Positions 6,069 to 11,455 of a stretch of DNA of 11,455 bases are shown here, one piece after another. The stretch comes from DUZB01 sp964407525. GTDB taxonomy: Bacteria; Desulfobacterota; DSM-4660; Desulfatiglandales; Desulfatiglandaceae. The stretch's first letter is position 1; each line of letters begins with the position of its first letter. The notes under the pieces were generated by a model. That model was given only the letters and a program-made list of their open reading frames with translations, did no database searches and was not told where the DNA came from. The position numbers and the translations under genes were made by a program. The stretch is taken from assembly GCA_964407525.1 (NCBI GenBank), contig CAYOWC010000148.1:1-11455 (forward strand), read 5' to 3'.

Positions 6069-6698
6069 ATGAAAGTCGTCAGTGTTCAACCAGAGGTAAA
6101 CATGGAGCTGTGCCAGGGCTGTAAGACCTGTCAGATGGTTTGCCCTGTTTTTGCTATTAAAGTCCAGAAGATCGACAAGAAGATCCATGTGGATATCGAT
6201 TATCAGAAATGCGTTGGTTGCTGGAACTGCGAACAGCGCTGTCCGGATCACGCCATTGAAATGGTGCCTTGTGAGCCTTTTGAGTTACGAGCAGATATCT
6301 CACAGTTCGACTATTCCGAAATCGAATCTCTATGTCGCAAGGCCCATTTCCATCCCAAGCAGGTGGTTTGTTACTGTACCGCCAGTCGCGCAGAGGAGTT
6401 GGCGGCCGCTGTTCTGGGAGGTGCCAAAAGCCCGGACGCGGTCGTCCGGGCCACAGGAATAGGCGCCGGATGCGGCATTGAATGCAACCAAAGCATTATG
6501 CGTTTTCTGGGAGCTGCGGGTATCCAGTACGAAAGGCCAAAGCAGAGCTGGCAATGGTATGGCCAAACGGCGACCGCCTGGGATATTTCCCCCGAAATCA
6601 AAGAAAACAACCCTGTTTTCCGTTTTGATGAGGACCGTCAACTACTCGATCGGATTGTCGATGCCTCTGTAGAACCTGAACCTTTAGACCGGAGGTGA
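6069..6698 (+). CDS. Ferredoxin with two [4Fe-4S] motifs and a BFD-like [2Fe-2S] domain
   Basis: A 209-residue protein. Residues 10-60 form a bacterial two-cluster ferredoxin: CQGCKTCQMVCP (C15, C18, C21, C25) and CVGCWNCEQRCP (C48, C51, C54, C58), each a standard CxxCxxCxxxCP. Residues 98-150 look like a BFD-like domain with C101-x-C103 and C135-x3-C139 in GAGCGIEC, which should hold a [2Fe-2S] cluster; the last pair is spaced one residue wider than the usual CxxC. The C-terminal 55 residues are unrecognised. It is cytosolic, with no signal or membrane segment, and probably passes electrons to or from a partner oxidoreductase. The ATG at 6069 was chosen because AAGGAG (6057-6062) sits 6 bases upstream; the longer in-frame reading from 5979 is translated repeat. 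First gene of the four-gene operon. Confidence 0.87.
   Translation: MKVVSVQPEVNMELCQGCKTCQMVCPVFAIKVQKIDKKIHVDIDYQKCVGCWNCEQRCPDHAIEMVPCEPFELRADISQFDYSEIESLCRKAHFHPKQVVCYCTASRAEELAAAVLGGAKSPDAVVRATGIGAGCGIECNQSIMRFLGAAGIQYERPKQSWQWYGQTATAWDISPEIKENNPVFRFDEDRQLLDRIVDASVEPEPLDRR
6691..6695 (+). promoter_or_regulatory. RBS deciding the start of the 6704 gene
   Basis: GGAGG at 6691-6695 is placed 8 bases before ATG 6704 and overlaps the ferredoxin stop codon region (TGA 6696-6698). It argues for ATG 6704 over the in-frame GTG at 6695, which lies inside the site itself. Confidence 0.75.
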
Positions 6699-6703
6699 AA
6701 CCT

Positions 6704-8149
6704 ATGTACCCAGATCCTATTGCTCCCATGGAGCCAAGAGAATCCCAATATGGGGTCGAACCCCAATACGTTCAAAAACGGGCAGCCCAATTGAAGGGTA
6801 TGACCAGTATCGCCCTGAGAGATCTGATTCCCGACTTCCCGCCAATCATTTATCCCAATAACGAGGGAGAGGGCATCGTTAGGGAGAATACCGAGGCGGC
6901 TTTATCCGGAATAGACTTTTCCAAGATCAAACCGGGCCATACGGTGAACATCCTTGCTTCGCATCACGGCTTCACTCTGTTAGGCGGTAAGCCTTATGCG
7001 GAAATGCTCCGTACCATCAAAGATGTTGTGGAACGGGAAACCCAGGCCAAAGAAGTCCGTCTCCGGGCCGGCCTCGGGATGCGCTTCCGAGAGACGGAGG
7101 AATACATAAAGGCGCATGGCCTTGACGAATACTTTAAAGGGAAAGCCCTGGGGATTGCTCCCATTGACGCCGGGATTCCCATTGAGACCAAGCTGGGGAC
7201 CTTATATGGGCTTCGTAAGGCCTATGACGCAGATGTTATTATCCACGCCCATAATAGTGATGTGAGAGAGGTCCACTTTCACCGTCATGTAGACCGGGCC
7301 GTAAAACCATTCGGCATGAGTTACGCGCGATGTGAAACCCGATCCACCTATCATATGAACCTGGGTCCCAGAGCGGCCAATTTTGTGGCGAGATCTATCT
7401 TTGATTCCGACTTTGTACAGAGCAAATACGGGTTTTCGGTTTTCATGATCATGTCTCCCGTTGGTGTGGTGAGCGTTGATGCGGACAACGATCTGTATGC
7501 CCTGAGCGAACGTGTTGCGGTGGGTGGGTTAAAATATTACGGCAAGATTATCAATCTTCTCGGCGGAATAGATGAGGCGATTGTGGTCCTGGATTTTCCA
7601 TGCCCGGTTCCCTATGTGTTCGCCGCGGGCGTCATTTATGCAAACATGGTTTGCGCCAACTTGGATACTTTCGATCTTGACAACCCGCTGCCGCCCTATA
7701 CCTGGTATACAGAGACATTTTATGATGATCATGGACAGCGACTGATCCCGGAGATTCCCCCGGTCAACCCGGCCATAAAGATGGTCGTTCACAACTATGC
7801 CTGGACGGGGTATCCGGCGACCTTTTTTGCCGAGCAGACTCCCACCATCATGGTAGGCCGTGAGCAGGCCGAGCATTTTAACCGGGACCCTATGAACCTC
7901 AACTACATGAAGCACGCCGTCTTGGCTGAAGACCTGAACGGGGCCATGGAATTTGCGTATAACACGACAAAAACGGACAAGGTCATCATTTTCGATGGAG
8001 CCACCGGCGGGGTTAACGTCAGCCCTTCTTTAGCGGACCATCTGAAAAAGGTAGCCCCCGCGTTAAATGAGAAAGTGGACACGACCCTTATGCCCAAGTG
8101 GCTGGAGCAAAGGAATCTGAATGTGGAACTGCTTGAAAATGTGGCCTAA
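6704..8149 (+). CDS. Uncharacterised protein, probable divergent LarA-fold enzyme
   Basis: A 481-residue cytosolic protein that I do not recognise by name. Residues about 60-220 read like a diverged LarA N-terminal half: a hydrophobic strand then SHHGF, LRAGLGMRFRETEEYIKAHG, IPIETKLGTLYGLRKAYDADVIIHAH, and then VHFHRHVDRAVKPF. The key point is H191, K201 and H217, whose spacing (10 and 16) is identical to His174, Lys184 and His200 of LarA, the residues that hold or serve the nickel-pincer cofactor. A clear equivalent of His108 is missing. The C-terminal half, with IDEAIVVLDFPCPVPYVFAAG and TPTIMVG, is not recognisable to me. It follows the ferredoxin with overlapping signals and is 3 bp before the NadC-like gene, so translation is coupled. 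The LarA link is my inference from spacing and order; it could be an unrelated metal- or cofactor-dependent enzyme. Confidence 0.6.
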   Translation: MYPDPIAPMEPRESQYGVEPQYVQKRAAQLKGMTSIALRDLIPDFPPIIYPNNEGEGIVRENTEAALSGIDFSKIKPGHTVNILASHHGFTLLGGKPYAEMLRTIKDVVERETQAKEVRLRAGLGMRFRETEEYIKAHGLDEYFKGKALGIAPIDAGIPIETKLGTLYGLRKAYDADVIIHAHNSDVREVHFHRHVDRAVKPFGMSYARCETRSTYHMNLGPRAANFVARSIFDSDFVQSKYGFSVFMIMSPVGVVSVDADNDLYALSERVAVGGLKYYGKIINLLGGIDEAIVVLDFPCPVPYVFAAGVIYANMVCANLDTFDLDNPLPPYTWYTETFYDDHGQRLIPEIPPVNPAIKMVVHNYAWTGYPATFFAEQTPTIMVGREQAEHFNRDPMNLNYMKHAVLAEDLNGAMEFAYNTTKTDKVIIFDGATGGVNVSPSLADHLKKVAPALNEKVDTTLMPKWLEQRNLNVELLENVA

Positions 8150-8152
8150 CTG

Positions 8153-8965
8153 ATGGGAGAGACATCCGATATTCGCTATGAAATATTCAAGGGATCTCTC
8201 GAAAACCGTATAACAGCTATTCTCACTGCCGAGGCAGAGGGTATCCTGAGCGGGATGGAGCGATCTTCCGCGTCTATGAAATCTCTGGGCCTAAGCTTTT
8301 CATCGGATTTATATGATGGCGGGCCTGTCAAAGAAGGTCAGCAAATTGCCGGAATCACAGGGAATCCAGTTCAGGTTGCCATGGCTGAGGAACGGGTAAT
8401 CGGAGCCCTTTCCAAATCCTCCGGCATTGCCACTGCGGCATTTCGGGCGCGGGAAGAAATGCATCCCCACTGCCGGGTAGTTTCGGGTGGATGGAAGAAA
8501 ATGCCCATAGAGATAAAAGACCATATTCGTGAGGCTGCATTGCACGGGGGGATCGATATTAGAATCCTGCATAAACCGTTTGTTTATCTCGACAAAAATT
8601 ACGTTCGTATTCTTGGTGGAATAAGAAAGGCCATTCAGGCTGTTTTGCCCCTCGAAAAATTGATTGCCATACAGGTCCGTGGAGAAACGGACAGGATAAG
8701 CAACGAAGCCATTGAGGCCGCTGAGATGGGGGCTGAGGTCATTATGGTGGATACGGGGAATCAAGAGGATGTGAAAGATGTTATCCGCGCACTAAAGAAG
8801 AAGAACCTTAGACGCCATGTGCTTGTTGCTTTTGCAGGGAATATCGCATTAGACGAATTGGGGAGTATGAGCCAACTGGGTTTGGATATTGTGGACATCG
8901 GATATGCGATCCTTGATGCGCCATGCCTTCCCATGAGATTTGATGTTGTTGATGTGGCAGGTTGA
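8153..8965 (+). CDS. NadC (quinolinate phosphoribosyltransferase) paralogue
   Basis: A 270-residue protein of NadC length and order: ERVIGALSKSSGIATAAFR (NadC's LN-x-L-SGIAT helix), a central strand at 109-118, HGGIDIR (131-137), then a TIM-barrel-like half with EAAEMGAEVIMVDTGN and VAFAGNIALDEL matching NadC's EAGADIIMLDN and EASGNV. NadC joins quinolinate and PRPP to nicotinate mononucleotide. Several substrate-contact motifs are changed: DTRKTTP is GGWKKMP (112-118), GGGxNHR is HGGIDIR with Ile for His, and LIKDNHI is YLDKNYV (145-151). The protein is probably a phosphoribosyl-transferase-fold relative with another substrate, as also seen in ModD. It begins 3 bp after the previous stop without a clear ribosome binding site, so it relies on coupling. 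Partnership with a LarA-like gene is suggestive because the LarA cofactor derives from nicotinate nucleotides. Confidence 0.75.
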   Translation: MGETSDIRYEIFKGSLENRITAILTAEAEGILSGMERSSASMKSLGLSFSSDLYDGGPVKEGQQIAGITGNPVQVAMAEERVIGALSKSSGIATAAFRAREEMHPHCRVVSGGWKKMPIEIKDHIREAALHGGIDIRILHKPFVYLDKNYVRILGGIRKAIQAVLPLEKLIAIQVRGETDRISNEAIEAAEMGAEVIMVDTGNQEDVKDVIRALKKKNLRRHVLVAFAGNIALDELGSMSQLGLDIVDIGYAILDAPCLPMRFDVVDVAG

Positions 8966-8978
8966 ATGAGGAGAGTCA

Positions 8979-9923
8979 TTGGAATACCGTTTACTTGAAA
9001 AAACAGAACTCTGGGTCAAGCCCGTGGTCCTTTCCGGGGCTGACCTGGATGCCTGCGCCAGGGTTGCAGCAGAGGCCCTTGGTCTGAAAGGCAACGAAGT
9101 GATGGTCACGGATGCCATGGGCGATACCCTTACCCTGGACATCCTTGTCCCGACAATCCAGGCAGAGCAGATTGTAGCGCGAAAAGAGGTGCTGTTAGAC
9201 TTGCTCAGAGGAGTGTCGGGAATCCGGATCCTTGAAGAAACCGAGGTTCACTCCGATGGAGTCCTGGGTCTCATCAGCCTGGAAGAGCAGACCGGGAAAG
9301 AGATGCTTGAGCGATCCAAAGCCATGGGCGCCGAAATTGCTGAACATATCCGAAAGCGCACCATGGTTTGCTCCACGGGCCGGGAAGTGCTGGCCGGCCA
9401 GATAATAGACACCAATACGCCGTTTCTTATGGATGCACTTGGGCATGAAGGATACCAGGTGACAAAAGGAACGACGCTGGATGATAACGCGGATGCCATT
9501 GCCAGATATTTCAGGCAGGCGGCTGAAGATGCCTATGGCCTCTTGATAACCTCAGGCGGGATAGGCGCTGAAGGAAAGGACCAGACATTAGAGGCCCTGG
9601 GGCGGGTGGATCCTCAGGCGATGATGCCCTATATCCTGAAATTTAAAAAAGGAGAGGGCAGGCATCACAGGGACGGCGTTCGAATCGGTGTGGGTGTTCT
9701 GGAACCGACCCTGATCGTTTGTCTCCCCGGTCCCCATGACGAAGTCCAGCTCTCATGGCCGGTCTTAAGGAAGGGCCTGAAGGCGGGTTGGGACAAGAAA
9801 AGCCTCGCGGCGGCTCTGGCAGATGTATTGAGGCGGAAATTCCTTGATCGAAGCACGGGAAGTCAATCCTTTCAACACAACGTGCTGGTTAAGGAAAAGA
9901 ATTCGGGCGCTGATGAATGCTGA
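8979..9923 (+). CDS. CinA-like MoCF/molybdopterin-binding domain protein with unknown N-terminal domain
   Basis: A 314-residue protein. Residues about 128-255 form a MoCF_biosynth domain as in CinA/COG1058: CSTGREVLAGQIIDTNTPFL (131-150), TSGGIGAEGKDQT (191-203) and LPGPHDEV (249-256). Family members bind molybdopterin or hydrolyse nucleotide pyrophosphates such as ADP-ribose. The C-terminal NMN deamidase domain of full CinA is absent. Residues 12-110, containing VVLSGADLDACARVAAEALGL and LEETEVHSDGVLG, are not recognised. The start is TTG at 8979, preceded by AGGAG at 8969-8973; the only nearby ATG (8966) is out of frame. It lies 13 bp after the NadC paralogue and is the last gene of the operon. 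The context suggests nucleotide cofactor handling rather than molybdopterin synthesis, since no other moa or moe gene is present, but this is inference. Confidence 0.78.
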   Translation: MEYRLLEKTELWVKPVVLSGADLDACARVAAEALGLKGNEVMVTDAMGDTLTLDILVPTIQAEQIVARKEVLLDLLRGVSGIRILEETEVHSDGVLGLISLEEQTGKEMLERSKAMGAEIAEHIRKRTMVCSTGREVLAGQIIDTNTPFLMDALGHEGYQVTKGTTLDDNADAIARYFRQAAEDAYGLLITSGGIGAEGKDQTLEALGRVDPQAMMPYILKFKKGEGRHHRDGVRIGVGVLEPTLIVCLPGPHDEVQLSWPVLRKGLKAGWDKKSLAAALADVLRRKFLDRSTGSQSFQHNVLVKEKNSGADEC

Positions 9924-9946
9924 TCTGTGCTTTTTTTTGAGTAAAT

Positions 9947-9976
9947 ATCTGCGCCTATCTGCGGAAATCTGCGTCC
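9947..9976. repeat. Three-copy 10-bp tandem repeat
   Basis: Three copies of atctgcg at exactly 10-bp spacing (9947, 9957, 9967), with variable three-base tails (cct, gaa, tcc). It lies 23 bp after the CinA-like stop codon. One-helical-turn spacing could suit a DNA-binding protein, but it also resembles common dispersed repeats of this kind. Confidence 0.75.
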
Positions 9977-10073
9977 CCAAAGATATGGTTCATCCGGTTT
10001 TTGTGTACTTATTTCTTTGAAAGGGTGAAAATGGGCAATTGTGGCATACTGATTTCATTCCCAGAATCCACAC

Positions 10074-10154
10074 CGTCATTCCGGGCTTGACCCGGAATCC
10101 AGTTGGTTGTCATTGCGTTACACCTCTGGATGCCGGATCAAGTCCGGTATGACG
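10074..10154. repeat. Palindromic dispersed element (CGTCATTCCGGG type)
   Basis: Two 29-bp arms (10074-10102 and 10126-10154) are imperfect reverse complements with 25 of 29 matching positions, separated by 23 bp. Each arm also folds on itself: attccggg/cccggaat around cttga in the left, ccgga/tccgg around tcaag in the right. A second copy starts at 11435. It lies immediately upstream of the hydratase and would be transcribed in its leader. Confidence 0.85.
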
Positions 10155-10190
10155 ATACATAGTATCTTAAATTTTCTTTGGAGGATAAAC

Positions 10191-10979
10191 ATGAGCTTAA
10201 ATGAAACGGAAATTTCAGGGACAGCACAAAATCTGATTGCTGCATATAAGGATATGAAACCAATTGCCCCTCTTACAGAAACCTATCCGGGAATAACGGT
10301 GGAAGATGCCTATCGCATTCAGCTCCTGACCGTCGATGCCTGGAAGGCCGAAGGCAGTAAAGTGGTGGGAAAAAAGATTGGAATTACCAGCATGCCGATG
10401 CAGGAGATGCTTGGTGTCGATGAACCCGACTATGGCCATTTGATGGACACCATGTTGGCCTATGAAGATATGGGGATGCCCGCATCCACACTGATTGCCC
10501 CCAGGATCGAGGGGGAAATCGCCTTTGTCCTGGAAAGTGATCTGACCGGACCGGGGGTTACTCCGGCCGACGTGATTCGAGCCACGGCAGGTGTGATGCC
10601 GGCTTTGGAAATTATCGACAGCAGGGTGAAGGACTGGAAGATCAAAATCCAGGACACAGTGGCGGACAATGCTTCCAGCGCCGCCTTCGTCGTGGGAGCG
10701 AGGATGGTTCCCATAAAGAAGCTTGACCTCAGAAATGTGGGGTTCGTGTTTCTCAAAAATGGAAAAATTGCTGCCACGGGAGCAGGGGCTGCTGTTTTGG
10801 GAGGTCCGGTCCAGTCCGTCGCATGGCTTGCCAATAAATTAGGGGATTACGGTATCGGACTGAAGGCAGGGGAAATTATTCTCTCCGGGTCTGCTGTTGC
10901 GGCCGTCCCTGTGGGAAAAGGAGATTCCGTCAACCTGACCGTTGACCGGATCGGGACAGTTTCTTTTTTCTTCAGTTGA
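10191..10979 (+). CDS. 2-oxopent-4-enoate hydratase/4-oxalocrotonate decarboxylase family protein
   Basis: A 262-residue member of the MhpD/DmpE/DmpH family, which hydrates 2-hydroxypenta-2,4-dienoate-type compounds or decarboxylates 4-oxalocrotonate using a divalent metal. It shows GKKIGITS and DEPDYGHLMDTM, RIEGEIAF with metal ligands E107 and E109, and PALEIIDSR with E140; these match E106, E108 and E139 of E. coli MhpD. All ligands are present, so it is probably active. The ATG at 10191 is supported by GGAGG at 10180-10184; the in-frame extension to 10107 is only translated palindromic repeat and should not be annotated. It stands apart from the operon upstream, with 267 bp between. No ring-cleavage dioxygenase or aldolase partner is adjacent, so an anaerobic role with a fumarylacetoacetate-hydrolase-like substrate remains possible. 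Confidence 0.87.
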   Translation: MSLNETEISGTAQNLIAAYKDMKPIAPLTETYPGITVEDAYRIQLLTVDAWKAEGSKVVGKKIGITSMPMQEMLGVDEPDYGHLMDTMLAYEDMGMPASTLIAPRIEGEIAFVLESDLTGPGVTPADVIRATAGVMPALEIIDSRVKDWKIKIQDTVADNASSAAFVVGARMVPIKKLDLRNVGFVFLKNGKIAATGAGAAVLGGPVQSVAWLANKLGDYGIGLKAGEIILSGSAVAAVPVGKGDSVNLTVDRIGTVSFFFS

Positions 10980-11004
10980 TTCTATCTCATTAAGGACGAA
11001 GAAA

Positions 11005-11341
11005 TCAGCCTTGGGAATGGGAAGCCTTTTCAAACGTTTCCACTGCCCATTGATTGACGCTTTTCCCGCTTGTTTCTGCGGCTCTGGCAACGGCGGCGTG
11101 GACTTCTGGCGGAACTCGCAAGAACATCTTTCCTGACCGCCTTGTTTGCGGTTTCGCCACCTTCAGCACATGTCTCAAGGTAAAAATCCATAGATTCTTT
11201 GAATGCTTGGCGGATTTCTTCAACGCTTTCACCGTGAAAAGTGATGATGTCACGAATACCAGCTACACGGCCAACAAAACATTCATCTTCGTCGCTGTAT
11301 TCTATTCGAGCGGAATACCCTTTGTAGGTCATTGGTTTCAT
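11005..11341 (-). pseudogene. hicB: Frameshifted HicB-family antitoxin
   Basis: Two overlapping minus-strand frames together make one HicB protein. The first, from ATG 11341, reads YKGYSARIEYSDEDECFVG, GIRDIITFHGESVEEI and FYLETCAEGGE, the N-terminal HicB fold. The second frame then supplies KPQTRRSGKMFLRVPPEVH and SGKSVNQWA, the C-terminal ribbon-helix-helix-like DNA-binding part, ending at TGA 11005-11007. The join is at about 11152-11155, where a run reads tttc on the plus strand; loss of two A residues from an AAAAA run (coding strand) would explain it and restore the family wording AEGGEKP. HicB neutralises the mRNA-cleaving toxin HicA, but no hicA is visible between 11342 and the window end. 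The hicB family call is confident; that it is a true mutation rather than a sequencing error is not shown. Confidence 0.8.
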
Positions 11342-11348
11342 GGTAAAT

Positions 11349-11376
11349 ATGATATCACATTACGAGAACAACTCAA
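11349..11376 (-). promoter_or_regulatory. Possible promoter of the hicB pseudogene
   Basis: On the minus strand TTGAGT (11371-11376) and TATCAT (11349-11354) are 16 bp apart. The -10 box ends only 7 bases before ATG 11341, so transcription would start at about the start codon, implying a leaderless message or a start at the in-frame ATG 11332. A weak pattern match. Confidence 0.3.
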
Positions 11377-11434
11377 GGAGAAAAAATAATGGCTCATCGT
11401 GGATTAGCGTGATTCTTGCGTGAAAAGCGCTTAA

Positions 11435-11455
11435 CGTCATTCCGGGCTTGACCCG
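11435..11455 (+). repeat. Second copy of the CGTCATTCCGGG element (truncated by window end)
   Basis: All 21 bases up to the window end are identical to 10074-10094, the left arm of the earlier element. The two copies lie in the same orientation and flank the hydratase and hicB pseudogene. Confidence 0.85.

Noticed and set aside
9931..9938. T8 run after the CinA-like gene as an intrinsic terminator
   Set aside because: No convincing G/C-rich stem precedes the run.
10107..10190. 28-residue N-terminal extension of the hydratase
   Set aside because: It is translation of the CGTCATTCCGGG element; GGAGG fits ATG 10191.
11375..11412. AAGGAG followed by ATG at 11389 on the plus strand
   Set aside because: The frame ends after seven codons at TGA; it may be a chance signal or the stump of a gene interrupted by the repeat, which cannot be shown.
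1..11455. CRISPR array, tRNA, rRNA or insertion sequence
   Set aside because: No regularly spaced direct repeats, no cloverleaf, no rRNA-like sequence and no transposase frame were found.

Overview
The window looks like chromosomal DNA of an anaerobic bacterium, most likely a Desulfobacterota (deltaproteobacterial, sulfate-reducer or syntroph type) lineage. This rests on the mix of Fe-S proteins, LarA-superfamily proteins, an anaerobe-style IlvD/Edd dehydratase, and several short dispersed repeat types that I associate with such genomes. The assignment is inference; no rRNA or marker gene is present.

Layout: (1) 1-1017, the 3' end of a metallo-beta-lactamase-fold hydrolase followed 9 bp later by a class II (fuculose-phosphate type) aldolase. 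(2) 1018-1409, a non-coding stretch holding a heptad tandem repeat and one copy of a dispersed repeat. (3) 1410-4434, an IlvD/Edd dehydratase and a LarA-superfamily protein, both with good ribosome binding sites. (4) 4435-4732, a convergent intergenic region with two 12-bp hairpins whose loops are complementary. (5) 4733-5815 on the minus strand, an M24 (creatinase/Xaa-Pro peptidase-like) protein. (6) 5816-6068, a divergent promoter region with a palindromic repeat. (7) 6069-9923, a tight four-gene operon: a double [4Fe-4S] plus BFD-like [2Fe-2S] ferredoxin, a hypothetical protein that I read as a cryptic LarA relative, a NadC (quinolinate phosphoribosyltransferase) paralogue, and a CinA/MoCF-domain protein with an unrecognised N-terminal domain. 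(8) 9924-10190, two more repeat types. (9) 10191-10979, a 2-oxopent-4-enoate hydratase family enzyme. (10) 11005-11341 on the minus strand, a frameshifted hicB antitoxin pseudogene, followed at the right edge by a second copy of the repeat seen in region 8.

Function: the left half suggests catabolism of a hydroxy or sugar acid. A LarA-type epimerase, an IlvD/Edd dehydratase giving a 2-keto-3-deoxy acid, a class II aldolase and a 2-keto-enoate hydratase are chemically compatible steps, though not all lie in one transcript and the substrate is unknown. The most interesting unit is the 6069-9923 operon. LarA enzymes use a nickel-pincer cofactor made from nicotinate adenine dinucleotide. Here a protein with the same His-x9-Lys-x15-His spacing as the LarA cofactor site sits beside a nicotinate-nucleotide-forming enzyme paralogue, a nucleotide-handling CinA-like protein and an electron-transfer protein, with no larB, larC or larE in view. 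That points to an undescribed pyridine-nucleotide-cofactor enzyme system, which is a hypothesis. By contrast, the recognisable LarA homologue at 3145 has lost the cofactor-binding lysine and one catalytic histidine.
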